Notes under the pieces: generated by a model
Databases searched by the model: none
What the model saw: only the letters and a program-made list of their open reading frames with translations
Told to the model about the DNA's origin: nothing
Position numbers and translations under genes: made by a program
Source: Bugulina stolonifera
Lineage: Eukaryota; Bryozoa; Gymnolaemata; Cheilostomatida; Bugulidae
NCBI GenBank assembly: GCA_935421135.1
Contig: OW285191.1
Coordinates: 14,263,700 to 14,327,699 of the forward strand
Length of the DNA: 64,000 nucleotides
Direction: 5' to 3'
Shown: piece by piece, positions 16,963 through 31,400 of the stretch
Layout: each line of letters starts with the position of its first letter
Position numbering within the stretch: position 1 is the stretch's first letter

Positions 16963-19107
16963 TGATTGTAGTCTTAGTTATTTATGGTTAAAGTATTGTG
17001 TATTGGTCGCAGAATTTTCTTTATTTGAACACTTTGAAGTGCTCATGTGGCAGCAGATTTTACGATTTTCTTCTAAAATTACCTCTAGTTTGTGTCTCGT
17101 CTCCTCTGGTCCTACTTACTCACTTTTTCTATGTCGAGTTCATCTCTTGCCCGCAAGAAAGATTCTGATAGACCAAACAACAGAAGCCATTTACTTTTTG
17201 TTTTTAGTTTTCAAAGAATTCCAAATATTTGTCGCTTACTGCAACACAGTAACTTAATTGTTCGATAATTCAAACCTCTCACTTTTAGCTTTAAAGCGGG
17301 GTAATGAACATAATGTTTGAAGTACAAAAATAAGCGCATGCAATAGCTTGCTGGAACATAGAGATTTTACAGCCAGCATTGCACCACCTTGTCTAGGATT
17401 TTCTCAGTTTTCCCATTTGGGAGTTTTATTAGAAATAAGTGTATAGGTCATGCAGCTATTTCTATTAGAACACATTTCAGATACGAGTGGGTTGTTTCGG
17501 TAGGTGTCTGTAAGCCTTAAACTCTACATACAGAGTATATATTATACAGTGAATACTAAACATTCATTTGAATAAAACTGACGTGGCAGCCATGACACAA
17601 CTCAATGCCTCTTTAGAGTGTTGTAGATTATACTTAGTTCCAGATTCATGATGAACTCTGTGCTGGAGCTGCCCCTTTCTTAAAAATCGCATGTAGAATT
17701 TAGACAAACACTGCGAGGCAGCACTTACTCTATATATATTCAGAGAGAATGACCTAAATACATACATGAAATCTATAACCGATCAACTTGACGAGTTTAT
17801 AGTACGTCACAGTGTAGTAGTATTATGTACTGTATGTATGTAATGCTACCACACGGTTGTGTGGTGTTACATGTACTGTATGTATGTAATGCTACCACAC
17901 GGTTGTGTGGTGTTACATGTACTGTATGTATGTAATGCTACCACACGGTTGTGTGGTGTTACATGTACTGTATATTTGTAACACTACCGCACTGTTATAC
18001 AGGATAGGTCTGGTATTTGCTTTGCCAATAGACTTTCATGTTTATATCCACTACTGATGCATTAATAATAATTTATATATATATCGATTCACTACATTTA
18101 TATTACCAATGGATCATCTTGTCTTTGAATTTCACTGTTTTAGTTTGTCAATTTATCATGATATTATGTTGAGTTATAGCAAATAGACCAGTAAAATCAT
18201 CAAGAAAGTAGACAGTTAGTTCGCTCTCTCTGTTGATAATTTTATTATAAAAATTAATTTAATATTGTGATATATATATAATAACATAACTGGTAATATG
18301 ACGTATAATATAACTATTTACAAGCTGTGTTCTTAAGACACAATGATTTGTCTTGGCAATTCAATTCTATATCAGTCACTAATAAGAAAATACGAAAATA
18401 TTACTATTATCACTCTAATCGGGTTTCCCTGTTTATAGACCTAGTGACACATACCAACATTAATATATCTCAGACTAGGCACACGAATTACATAAAGAAC
18501 ACCAAAGATGCAACATAATTATTTTCCTAAATACTAAAACTATAGGAATGCTACAGAGTTCATAATTAATGCTTTCAAAAGCATTAATAATAAAATCCTA
18601 GTTATGGAATGTTACTAAAATCATTGGAAGTTTGGAATATTTTCAATAAAAGATGGAATGTGAATTGTATGCAATAATTAATGATCACAAAACAGAGACT
18701 GTTCCAAAAGAAGGAATAAACTTATTTACAGTCATGATAATATACTATGTATGATGATGGAAAGTGTTGATTAGAGCACTAGAAGTATAATAAATAACAC
18801 GCGCAAGATTTACTGACTACAAACAGGAAGTGACTAAAAGGATGCAGACTACAGCAGGGAAGATAATATGAATAAAAATGTCATGGAAAATTACCCCGCT
18901 TACTACGAGAAAAAAGATTCTTAGGCTATCTGACTGAAGACTTTATGACCGGAATTAAGGCATCATAAAAATAATATCATTTTGTAAATCTGTAAAGCAA
19001 TAACATTATGGCTATAAAGGTATATATACAAAGATGACGATATTCATAATAATAAAAATATAAAGACTGGTTACGCTAGTGAGCGGATAAAGTAGAATTG
19101 TCTGCTC
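16963..19107. other. Intergenic between kinase 5' end and SIX gene 3' end
   Basis: About 2.1 kb holding the kinase promoter region, the 46-bp hairpin repeat at 17826 and the SIX gene 3' UTR. No coding exon is recognised on either strand. Confidence 0.6.
17826..17995. repeat. 46-bp tandem repeat with an internal perfect hairpin
   Basis: Three identical 46-bp units start at 17826, 17872 and 17918, with a degenerate fourth from 17964. Each unit contains ACCACAC-GGTT-GTGTGGT, a 7-bp stem with a 4-base loop. TACATGTA-like palindromic sequence lies between hairpins. Confidence 0.92.
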
Positions 19108-22100
19108 CTAGCATTGTAGGTGTGAAGGGTAGCCTGAGTGTGTGACAAAACCTTGTTGCATGTATTGCATCTGTGGTCTATAACTGTCAATCATTTTGCG
19201 AGAGAATTCATGATCTCGGTCTATCATAGGGTATCCCATTGGTGCATGCATTCCATATTGTCGGCCATCTCCTAGCCTCATTTCACTGAAATCAAAATTA
19301 ATTCTAAATCAATCGACCATATACATGTACATTGTTCTATAATGTAACTATCAATTTAAGTTTAATAACAAATTATACATGTATTTTGATTTGTATCATT
19401 TAAGTAATATTGGCACAAGTTGTTTTATAATTTCTCAGGGAAAATGAAATAATACTAGACGGAATGCTATGACCGAGTACCAAGATTTCTAAGTGTATTC
19501 CCAGACATTGATGTAATACTGATTGATATCAAATTCAAACAAGGCTAATCATAGTTTTGAAGTTTTTACAATGCAGTCACGATTTCATAATTCTGGAGCC
19601 TGAGTTTCAACAAATAATTGACTATAATCATATCCATATGGAGGCATCTTCTAACAGACCAATAATTATTTTGTGCGCATTCAGGTCTTTTAATTGCGTG
19701 CGGACTTTTCTTTTGAAAATAAGACAATTTCCTTTAAACTATCTCATTGAGCCGAAAGTCTGTGAAAAATCTTTTTCATGGTTTGTAGCATAATAGCAAG
19801 AAAGGGTCGCAGTGGTGAACCATCACAACTATTTTCTATTCTTTGATTATTTAGAATTCTATTGTTTGAGTGAATAATGAATTTTGATTTCAAAACACTA
19901 GCACTGTCTCTTAGCCATGGCAATGGGCGCGTTTTAGGAGAACGATAATATCACTGGTATTGTTATTCCTTTCAATGTATTTCTGTTTTCTATTGTATTG
20001 CGTTATAAGCAAGGCACCAGCGTAGTAGCTTACAGACAATGTTTTTGAAATGTGATCAAGCGTTTGTTATGCTGAGTGATTTTATATAGGTTGAACATGT
20101 CATGATCGCCTTACCAATACTACACACGAGCAACGTGATACGTGAAATGTAACCCCTGCACCGTTGCATATGAGAGGGGTATATCATGACACAATGTAAT
20201 CAGACTAGTTAGAATCTGTGTGAGCCGTTTAACGCTAATAGTCTCAACAAAATCATATCGCAAGAATTTTAATAGTTCTCAGTGACAAATAAAACTGTTG
20301 CTTTTATTTAAAGACTAAGATTTCATAGATAGTCGGACATCGAAGAGACGCTACGCATATTTGAGGCTGTTATACGAGCCATAGAGAAAAGAAAGCAAAG
20401 ATAAAACAAACTAATGAACCTAAACAGTCTGGAGGAATTTCAGCTATTTTAGAGTGAAGGTAGAGCATAGAAAGTTACTCTAATATCAACGAGACAACAA
20501 TATTAGAGGGAGACGATTGTAATTTTAACCGAATCACAAGTTCCAGCTAAGACCTAAGGATGAGTTTCAAAATCGAATAAAAAACACTGTTTTTGACTCT
20601 GTTGGCACCGGATTTACATGTATAGCAATTATACAATCATGTGAAAATGTAAGTTTTGATTTGAAACAGTCGCTGACAGTTTGAAGTGTAATTTACCGGT
20701 CAAACTAGCGATACATTCTGTAATTTCTTACATATTGACGAAGACATTCTCTAGCTTAATTTGAGCAATGTTTTATTTATATACACTGTAACTGCGTCAT
20801 AATATAGGAAGAATGATGACTCACCTTGGACATGGCATCGGAGGAGCTCGGTCTCTTTGTCGTCTGTTTTTAAACCAATTACTAACTTGTGTCAAAGTAA
20901 GGCCGGTCTTCTTAGCTAGTCCTCGTTTCTCTTCTGGTGTGGGATATCTGTATACAGATAGAGTTGGTTACTTGCTACCAATGCAGTTATGTAGCTGATA
21001 TGAAATGAACTACCCTACTCTTTGTTTTAAACTGTTTGGAACGGCCACTTAAATACAAAGATCTTGTTAATGTTTACTATAGATTATTTTATTAATTACC
21101 ATATCAAATAGAAAACATGAATTTATAATTTGTGCAAGACAAAAAAGATGTCTTTCGTTGATCTATGGAGAGTTACATTGTACTAATGGACAGCTGGTAA
21201 TATATAATGGTAACTGTTATCTTGGTACCATCTGATCCTTTCTGGAAAGACAGATGGTATTACTACACCCAGCAGAATTCATATGTCTGTCAGTGACGTC
21301 AACTATAACTTAATTTACCACACCATATAGAATGGTCTAAACAATATGTACTTATGCCATATAGACTGATGCATTTGTTTCAATAAAGTAATATGTCTCT
21401 GTAGCCCAATTTCCAAGGTGTTTCCAGTAGTTTTGCATACATGTTCATGCAGTGCTGTACATGTACATGTATGTCTACAAACATTGCTTCTCCTAGTAGA
21501 AACAGTCATAAAGGTATAGAATATATTATTTACCTGTTCTGTTTGTAACACTCTTTGAGAGCCTGTCTGGATTTCTCTTTGAAGCAGTATACAGTTTCTT
21601 CTCCATCCCATATTGATTTTGGTAGAGGATATTTTCGTCGAATTCTGAAAAGTAAATAAATGCAAATCACTGGTATTTTTGAAGAAAATAATAACAAAAT
21701 ATTATTAAACAGATTTCTATGTATATAATATATTTCATATACATGTAGACATTCAGGCATATTGAAGGAATCATAATTATAATAATATATGCCTAACAGA
21801 TTCTTCAGTTTGCATACATATTTCTTGTATGTCTTCTGCTTTATGTACCAAGGCTATTGATAAATAGAGTTACCTGTACTTATCAACAGCACCCAATGGT
21901 CTGCCTCTGATCTTGGCAGCCTCTATATAATGCGCCTTGTACCACATCTGTTGAAGTACGGGATGGTTAACTGAGTCGAAGTTATGTCCCTCCAGAATTG
22001 AATATAAATCTCGGAAATCAGATCGATGGAACGCAACCTAAAGTGATAAACATGGGTGTGCTGTAAACACAGTACAGGAGAAGGTAAAGAGCTAAACTAA

Positions 22101-24715
22101 TTATATCTATATCAACTTTTTGAAATAAAAAATACAAAACTCACCAAAATTTGACTGCATAACGTCAAAAACTTGTATATGTTTTCGTTTTTTTAAAGGT
22201 ATGAGATTTTATGCTACCTCCATCCTCACTTGACAATTTGATACCATATGGTAAGGTCATTTTATTTCACTTCTTTGTTGCCTAGATTATCACAATTAAC
22301 ATTGCATATATTTACAGTATGATTTCCCAGGTCCCCTGGTGGTGGGTAAATATTAATCGGCAAATAACATTCGTAGATCTGAGTCATCCCAGATTGCATT
22401 TACACTGTTGCTACATAACAATGTTTCTCATGCTACTAATCTTTACAGATTCTTGTTTGATTAATTAGATACAATTTTAAACAAACAAATTTGAGATGAA
22501 TACTTTCAAGCAATTTCCAAAGGAATTTGTTACAATTTACACAAAATCTGGCCACGGATGACAACTATTTGATATGCAATCAAAGTGTTCATCTTACACT
22601 ATGAACTTGTTGCAAAGTAAACTTGCGTACAACTAATACAGCTGCAAAAATCAAACAAAAATCTTTTCGTTTGTATCAACATACTCATATTTGTCACATT
22701 TTAGTTGGAAGTAAATAATTGTTAAATAAGTTAGAGCAAATAATCTAATGATTGGTTTATTTACACACAAGTAAGGAATGATCAAGGACCAAGTTGAAGT
22801 GGGGAGCTCTATCACACTCCCGCAGGCAATTGAAAAATTTAAATTAAATCCACATTTAGATGAAGAGAGGTGAAGGACTGGGAGTTTGAGTGAGCACAGC
22901 TAAGCACACACACTCAAGTAGAGGGGGCACCTTGCACAAGTTGCTTCGACCAACGTCGTCTTGGCAACAAAAATGCTTTGCCACAATCTCTATTTATACC
23001 ACCAACAACTTATTTTTGTAATGGTAAAGAGACAAATAACAAAGCATATAAAGACCTGTTTTTAGGAAAATGTTTTTAGTCTGCCATAGTTTCTAAAGGT
23101 TAGTATAATGTGCATAGATGGAAAATTGAAGTACAAATAATAGCAGCTCATTTATGTGACTTGTAGTGAAAAGGCATGAGCTCACACAATACAATGCTAT
23201 TTTGTCTTACGATATTTACCTAGCTAAATATCTTACTGTATCGATTTAGTTGTTCAGTTAATGGCTGTTTACTTTGAATATTTTTTACAATGCCACTCTT
23301 GAAAATGTCAAACTTTTACGCCAAAGTGACACCACAGAAATTCTGCAAAGTAAAGTAGAAACAAACATCCGATAGTGGAATTGCCTCCTGTGAAAGTTAA
23401 ACAAACTAAAATCATTTTAAATATCTTTTTGCTAAGTGGAACAGTATGCTCCAATAAAGACATAATAGCATATTATATAAATGGTATGGGAACAGCCTGC
23501 TAAAATTACCGTTGCTACTCACTGACAGACATTTTTGTTTTTGTTGAGCTGAGGTAGCTCAAAGTGCCATATGCGCTGAACACTTTATTGCAAACATATT
23601 TTGGTGGCTCAATGTTTTATAATTTTAACTTGCACTTGAGATTTTTATTGAACATGTCATTTTTGCAATTTGGTTTGGCAATGATATACTAAAAATCTTT
23701 TGATTTAGCACCCTATGTTGATATTGATTAAACCAAATTTGTCGAAAAAATTAGTAAGGAATTTCCTCTCATGTTTGCAAGCATATGCATGATATTATTA
23801 TACATTTAGTTTATTCAATGCAAATTCCCAACATCTCTCTTGTTGATATTTTATTATAAATATTGCAACATTTACTCATACTTTCTAAAATTTCTCTATA
23901 AACTTACCACAGCTCTAGCCTTGAGAACCGATTCATTACTTCTAAGTAATTCACTGGGAGGAAGGGACCACAGGAACCGACTCAACCTTTCCACATCACC
24001 TGACTGTTGTAGGGCCTCGCACACACAGGCTATCTGCTCTGGTGAGAAACAAATGGACTCACCATCCTGTGGGACTCTGCTTGCAGAGTCTAGAGAAAAA
24101 AGAGTAGAGAGCAAGACATGAGATATAATGGTTTACATGAGTTTGAACACAGCAAGAAGTGTGGAAGAGACTACTATGTTCTCTCTATACCCTCGTGTGT
24201 GATTATAGTGTACATGCACATGTATATGATTGTGTAATTACATGTATAACAAAATATAAATTAGGCATATTTCTTACATTAAGAAAGCATAATTAACTAA
24301 ATGTGAGCCTGCATGTACATCTGAGTAAGACCGTTTACAAAGAAGATGTGTAAATTTAGTGGATGTATAATATGAATAAAATTAAGCTGGGAAAAATTCA
24401 TGCTTTGTCAGCTTTTTATGTCCCCAATGTATGGTAAAAAATTGAAATAGTTTTCTTTTCCCACATCACCTGAGCAATGAATTTATACATTGTATTATCA
24501 TTCATTATTGAGTAAATTTGTTTGGTCATAACCGACAAATAATATCACAGCATGTTGAATTAAATTGTGATATTCTAACATAGCAGCAATTTCTGCTAAA
24601 TTGCTTATTTTCGGTTAATATTATATTCAAATGACTTACCTTCTAGTTTTGGGCTCTTCAATAGAGGACTCCCAATGTTACTATCGTCACTACAGCTATC
24701 TGTTGATAAAGGCAT
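19108..24715 (-). CDS. SIX1/2: SIX1/2-type homeobox transcription factor (6 exons)
   Basis: Nuclear DNA-binding regulator of the sine oculis family. Minus-strand exons: 24715-24640, 24089-23908, 22037-21874, 21644-21534, 20947-20825, 19285-19108. They total 834 nt, 277 aa, and every border is GT/AG in phase. Residues about 39-150 form the SIX domain ([49 protein letters not shown]). The homeodomain spans about 152-211, beginning [17 protein letters not shown] with recognition helix [14 protein letters not shown]. The [11 protein letters not shown] entry is diagnostic of the SIX1/2 subgroup rather than SIX3/6 or SIX4/5. The C-terminal tail is only about 66 residues, rich in Met, Tyr and Gln. 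The gene stands alone, without SIX neighbours. Start is the first ATG, giving a 38-residue Ser-rich leader. Confidence 0.93.
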
Positions 24716-27700
24716 TGTATATTTCTATTGCTTCCTGTTGAACATGTGTAACCTAGTCAATCTTGTCTAACTATAGCATTAGCAGCAAATTGTTAAGCTT
24801 ATATATTGTGCTTTAGACTTCCCTACTTGAGGCGGTTTCACTTTGATACAAATGGTTTCACTTTAATTGTGGTTGTTCAAGTGTTGTATAGAATAAAAGA
24901 GTTATAAGTTAATAACATCAAAGTGCAAACACAAAGCTCATTGTTTCTGAACAGAATAAAAGCTCTACAGAAGAACTTCTGGTAGAGATGATTTTAACCA
25001 TCTTGTCGATTGATTTAACCTCATCAACACAAACACAATGACAAAAATAGAAAACACAAAGAAAATTTAAATATAATTCAAACAATGTAGTTGTCATTTA
25101 ATTCTCTTTATATTGGTCATGTTTTTAACATAACTCATGTGCAAGAAATTGGTATTACATGTATATATAGCACAGCATCTATTGTCATATTTCAAAGGAC
25201 CTTGCGCAGCACTCAGCACTACTTTAACGTGTTAAATTGTATATTGCTTATAAATATCTAGAAGGTACAACAGAGGTACACTAAAAAACAGCACTTTATT
25301 AGGACTTTGGAGTTCAGTTACTCATTTGTTTTCTTAAAGATGCTATATCATGGTTATTTTAAACCATACATTTATAATAGTATTTTTGTACTTTATGCTG
25401 ACATTAACTGTTTGTATTATATAATATATTGATATGTTTTTTTCTATCCAGTGGGGTGGGTGATAATGGTGTAAAATGATTTATAAGACTCCAGGGTAGG
25501 TTGGTGGGAGGGTAGGTAAGAGAGAAGGCAAATAGATAGGTGGATAGGTATTACAGGTAAATGTACATGTCGGTTGGGAGGGAAGCTGAATAGAGAGCTA
25601 GGTAATTAGGTAAGTAGGTAGGTAGGTAGGTAGGTAGGTAGGTAGGTAGGTAGGTAGGTAGGTAGGTAGGTAGGTAGGTAGGTAGGTAGGTAGGTAGGTA
25701 GGTAGGTAGGTAGGTAGGTAGGTAGGTAGGTAGGTAGGTAGGTAGGTAGGTAGGTAGGTAGGTAGGTAGGTAGGTAGGTAGGTAGGTAGGTAGGTAGGTA
25801 GGTAGGTAGGTAGGTAGGTAGGTAGGTAGGTAGGTAGGTAGGTAGGTAGGTAGGAGTAGCAGAAGAATAACATGGGGCTAGAAAAAACAAGTAGCATGAG
25901 AATATAATATTGATAAGCCTATCTTTACATGCAAGAGATCGTGAATTAAAATATATTATAAATGTATACATGTATAATTTTGTCTTTGTGCTATCTCAGT
26001 TCAGCTATAAATACCATGGACATTCTATGCACTCAATAGAATATGCAAGGGAGGTGATGCTACAACTGAATAACATCTTGTAGTAACATTGCAATACTAT
26101 CAAATAATATCCTTGTGAATAAAATAATATGACTAAATATAAAACAATCTCAATTGTTTAAATTCACTCATAAATAATTGGGAGTTATTGCAATCCCCCT
26201 TGTTGTGTTCAGGTATCAAATTTCAACACATACAAAAATTCATAAAGTCATTAGCTGGTCAAGTCAATTACCAGAAGGGTGAAATACATTGTAGATTCAT
26301 AAAGGCTGTGATTTTTTTCAAGTTATAGAATTTGATCTGAATGCAATTGAGAGAAGTGTAAGCAGTAGATGTAAAGCTATTGTTTGGATATATAATGGAG
26401 AAGGGAGCTCACATATATTACCTCAATGTTCATAAGAAACACAGAATGATGACAATAGATTTGATAACATTGAAAGATGAATGTGGCGCCTACAAATGTA
26501 TTTCCCTTCGCATAACTACATCTAGCTGACGCTACACTTATTGTATGTAAATGTAGTGTCAATAGAAGGGTTGTGAGTTTTTAGTGAATTATTTGAAAGA
26601 ATGATTTGTAAGAAATGTTAAGAAATGATGCATAATGTAATCACAGGCTTGTCGTGGACTGTATGGAATATAAGGGCTGTGAAAACATTCATATATAAAC
26701 ACTTGTTGATGTTTAGTGTTGACTTTTACATGAATAGAAAGTTGTTTAGAATTATATATTAATACACAAGGCTTTTGCTATATAACTACAATAATAACTT
26801 TACTTAATACTAATCCATGTACTTGTATAAAATAATAAAGTATAAAATAATTTCACCAGATTAATAATCACTTTGATTTACTCATATGCTCACTGTGAGC
26901 ACGAGTCCATCATGATTTAGGTGATGCATATACGAGTACATGTAATTTTAAACTAAAAGTGCAAAGTATTGCTTTTGAAGTCCAGTGTAATATTTATATT
27001 ATACAGTTGATCGGTCATATTTTGCTAACAGATAACGAACTAGAATCTGAAAAAAATACACAAAAATACATTTAGAGTTCGTTTTTATGAGTTCTCTGTA
27101 CACATTTATATAGGCTTAAATAATATAGCAAGCTTTTCAAAATTCGAATTCGCACATTGGCTTCAAGGAATTCGGGCAGAGGAGAATGTACCATATTATA
27201 TTATTTTAAATTTCTAATCAACTGAGACTTTGGAATAGATGAAGAAAAGATAAATTCATGAGAGCGTCGTCCTGTTTTCTATAATAGTATCAGGATTACG
27301 AATTTGTAATTTAATTTTAACTTGATATTACTGCGTTGAAGAATACAAGCATATCATACGAGATGCATGCATGTCATATTTGAATTGAAAAAACTCAAAA
27401 TTCTGTGCAAACAGAAATGACACAAACAATCGATAATAGCATGAAACAAATTAGATAGAAATGTATCTTAGTTCAAATATTGACCAGCCCCAATAATGAG
27501 TAAAACATTGAATTACACTTTAGACAAGAATTGAAATTATGACACTTTATTTAAAGTTGATGTTAACTTTGCGTGTCTGTCAACCAACGAATGATGAGTT
27601 AGCACAAAACATATATATATTTGTATAATTATTTGAAAATTGAATTATATATTTTTATAAAGCTTGCCATATTGCATGGCAGTTTATGTGCTTCTGTGGT

Positions 27701-28227
27701 GGTAACATAGCGGCAATGTTACTTATATGCAGGCGTATTATAATATTTAAGTCTATTTTCTACTACTATGTTCAATAATATGGAAATAGGCATTAGTTTA
27801 TTTTATCCAACTTATGTTTAACTTATGCAATGCATCAAGTAATGTATATCATCCACCTAATACTAACAGCGAATAAAATAAGACTGAGCTGTAGCCATGT
27901 TTTCTTACAAACACAGTAGCATGAAAGGGAGGAATCACATTCGTGAATAAATTCTCTTATACATGCAAGTTATAGAATACAATTTTCCAGTAACTAGTAG
28001 CAGCACAATTACTTGAGTAATTTTTGGAATCCATTTCTTGTATTTTTATCATTGGAATATTTTCACTTATGTAAGGCTATGAATGCTCGTGCCATGGGGA
28101 ACAAGGATCTTGTAACATGACATTGTATTTACAGCGACTTGTGGAAATGGTCAATTACTATGTATTACATACAAGTGATGTCACAATGTAATAAAACACT
28201 GTCAGATAGTTTTATATGATGCAATGC
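24716..28227. other. SIX gene upstream region and intergenic
   Basis: About 3.5 kb without a recognisable exon on either strand. It contains the SIX promoter region at its left end, the TAGG microsatellite at 25610-25852 and AT-rich unique sequence. The long proteins readable through the microsatellite are artefacts of a repeat period that is not a multiple of three. Confidence 0.6.
25610..25852. repeat. (TAGG)n microsatellite, about 60 uninterrupted units
   Basis: Perfect tetranucleotide repeat of about 240 bp, flanked on the left by imperfect GGTAGG-type sequence from about 25495. The complementary strand reads (CCTA)n. The period of 4 makes the open reading frames across it meaningless. 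Confidence 0.97.
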
Positions 28228-28233
28228 TTTATT
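28228..28233 (-). terminator. Polyadenylation signal of POLR2I
   Basis: TTTATT on the plus strand, which is AATAAA on the minus strand, 222 nt beyond the POLR2I stop. It is the nearest canonical signal downstream of the gene. Confidence 0.5.
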
Positions 28234-28454
28234 GAATAAGATGATAATACTATAATGATGTACCAATCTGTAACAGGATTTGGTAGACTTACACTATTAT
28301 ATTGGATAACCAGTATAGTCAGGTAATAACAACACCCTATAAATTTACACTAACCAATGATTACTAGATCATTATGGGATCCATACAGGAGCAGACACTT
28401 ACAATTATAATATTATATACATAAATATACATGTAGAGAGAAGATAACTCTCAT

Positions 28455-31400
28455 TCATTCAGTCCATCTGTGTGTGCAGGCTGGATTAGTACAGACATAG
28501 TAGAGCCTCATTCCTTCCTCCGCCCTACGAGTTTGTGACTGGAAGTAGACAGCCTCCTTGTGACCACATTTCGGACAGGGATGATCTTGTGTCCTCGGTA
28601 GCGTTGGGTCAGCAATCACGTCAGCAACGATACAGGTCAGTTCACTATGAACATACAAATAGTACGGTATACAAAATAGTAGGACAAGTTTTAAATTATT
28701 TGCTGGAAAGAAGGAAAATTATATACCAAATATTTTAGAATTATATGCATAGATATACAGCAAAGATGATATTAGATAAACAAAATCTACCCACAGTAAG
28801 TTTCTAGGAAAACAACCAGAGCAAATGCATGTAGAACATATAGAGAGGCATTTGAGAAGCATAAGTAGAATTAATAATCTAGGCCATTTGTTGAATTTAC
28901 ACATTATTTCAACAAGAAAACCAACAATTAGTGGCTGCAAATGTAAGCTTATAGGGAGTTATCTACTCCATGATATTCCATGAGCATACAACTCTAAGTC
29001 GGCCACATTGAAAGCATGCATCAATATCCTATTGAACAAGGTAGATGCTCAAATGCACAAAGTTTACATGGAAATTACTACTGTTATTTACTATCAATAA
29101 AAAACTAACCGGAAAAAACAGACATAAGTATTTAATTGGAGCAACCAGACAGTATGCACACATGTGGTTCTGTAATACTTACTCTACTTCATGGGTGATC
29201 TTGTTGACATAAATACAGGGGTTGTCTGCCTCTTGCTGGTAGTCACAATTTCTGCACTGCAACAGCAACAGTAGATAAGTGTAAGAGATGAGCAATATAT
29301 ATTATATACAATGTATATAAGTACAGCATATTGCATAGCACACTATCAAATGAATTGCCTATTAATTTCACTAAATTAGTGCAATAAATCTTGAACTTAA
29401 CATATATACACTCTCTGTGCTGACCTGCAGGCATTAATTTCAGACCCTAGTATGATTAGGTCAAAAATATGCAACTAATGTAGCTAAAATAAAAATGCTT
29501 GGAGTTGTTTGCTTAACAAACAATGATTATTGAGCAAAAGAAGGCAACTCTAAATATTTAGAGGGGATGTTCCCATCATAACAATGTCTAAGCTAGCAGC
29601 CATTTTAGGCTTTTAGCTATAATAATATGGTTATATACTATACGCCTATTAGTAATATACAACAAGAAGGAACTTACAGCATATAGCAGCACTCGGTTGA
29701 CTTTGTCTTCCTTAGGATAGAGCATGTTATTACTACAAAAATACAATATATTATAATATAATATAATTGATATTAAATGTGTAGAACTGGGCTATCAGAT
29801 TCAGATATTTGACAGGCTGCTGACAGGAACGCAGTAAACATAAGGCCAAGTAACAAAGAAGGGCAACACATTTTTGAGTTGTTTTCCATCGTTGGTGTTT
29901 AACTTGAAACATGTGAACATTTGAATAAAGCCTACTAATTGTTGTATGATTACTGCTACTGACATAGCTATAAGATTATCCTCTAGCAAGCATAGCATAT
30001 GTAGCAGCATGTTGTATGTTCAGTTGAGCTTCAGACCTGTTTTAGGACTGACATGTTATGTATGCAATAAACCATAACCAGTATAATACAACATGGTAGC
30101 CAGTACTAACTAGAAACAACAATAACTGTATAGCATGGCTCAGAAGTTTAATCCACCGCAGGAATTTGATTTCCAACCTGAAAGATGGACGGAGTGGATT
30201 GGACGTTGGGACAGGTATAGAAATATTTCTAAAATATGTGATGAAGATGCACAATTACAAATAGATAGTTTCTTGTACTGTATGGGAAACAGGAGTGAAA
30301 GCATATTTAGTGGGCTAGACTTATCCGATGATGATCGTAAAGACTACCAGAAGGTCAGAGAAGCATTTGGCAAATACTTTTCACCTAGGAAGTATATAAT
30401 ATATGAGCGTGCAAAGTTTTTTCGACGTGACCAACAAGCTGGAGAGACAGTCGAGCAGTGCAGTACATACGCATCTTAAATGATTCAGCTGACCGATGTG
30501 AGTTTGCTAACCGAAGTGAGCAAATGCGAGATCGAATAGTGGTTGGCATAAGAGACATTGCATGCAGTAGAGAAATGCAGAAAATGGATGTTGAGAAGCT
30601 AACTGAAGCAGTTGCTGCAAACATGGCCAGGCAATTTGAACAAGTTGACAACAACATCAAAGAGCTAAATGACAATAAACTGTCTTCATCAATTCCAGTT
30701 TCAGATACTGATAAGGTAACAGAGGTAACTAAACCTAGAGAAGCTACTTCTCCAGGCCATCCATGCAAACGCTGCGGATACAGAAAACATACTAAGGGCA
30801 AGTGCCCAGCTATAGACAGCAGATGCAACAAATGTCATAAACCGGGACACTATGCACGGTGCTGCAACTCTAAAATCATACAGGAAGTGACAGATGCAGA
30901 AAACAGTGAATGTGACTCCTTACACAACTTTATGGGAGTAGTCAATGATACCAAAGGACAGATAGAACCTTGGGTAAAAAAGGTACGTGTCAGTAAGCTC
31001 AACACACCCATTTATTTCAAACTGGACTCTGGAGCAGATGTGTCGGTTATTCCTAAGAGCTTTTGTAATAAGATGTCTTTATATCCAACTGATAAGCATT
31101 TATGTCAAGCTAGTGGTACCCAACTTACTGTACATGGCTATTTTGAGTCCAACATCATTGTAGGTAGAAATAGCATTTTTGAAAGGTTCTATGTAGTTGA
31201 TGGCACTAAAGCCCTTTTAGGTAGGACAGCATGTGTCAGGTTAGGTCTTATAAAGTTATGTGTAACAGATTCATTGGACATAAATATTGTTGACAAAAGT
31301 AGTAAGTTTTTTAAACAAGAATTCAGTGCACTTTTTAAGGGCTTAGGGAAAATGCATCGTGAGGTTGACATCCAGATCAAGCAAGACAATAGTCCTCCAT

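Noticed and set aside
25598..25971. Long proline/threonine/tyrosine/leucine repeat proteins on the minus strand
   Set aside because: Translations of the TAGG microsatellite. All frames are open because the repeat contains no stop; there is no coding signal.
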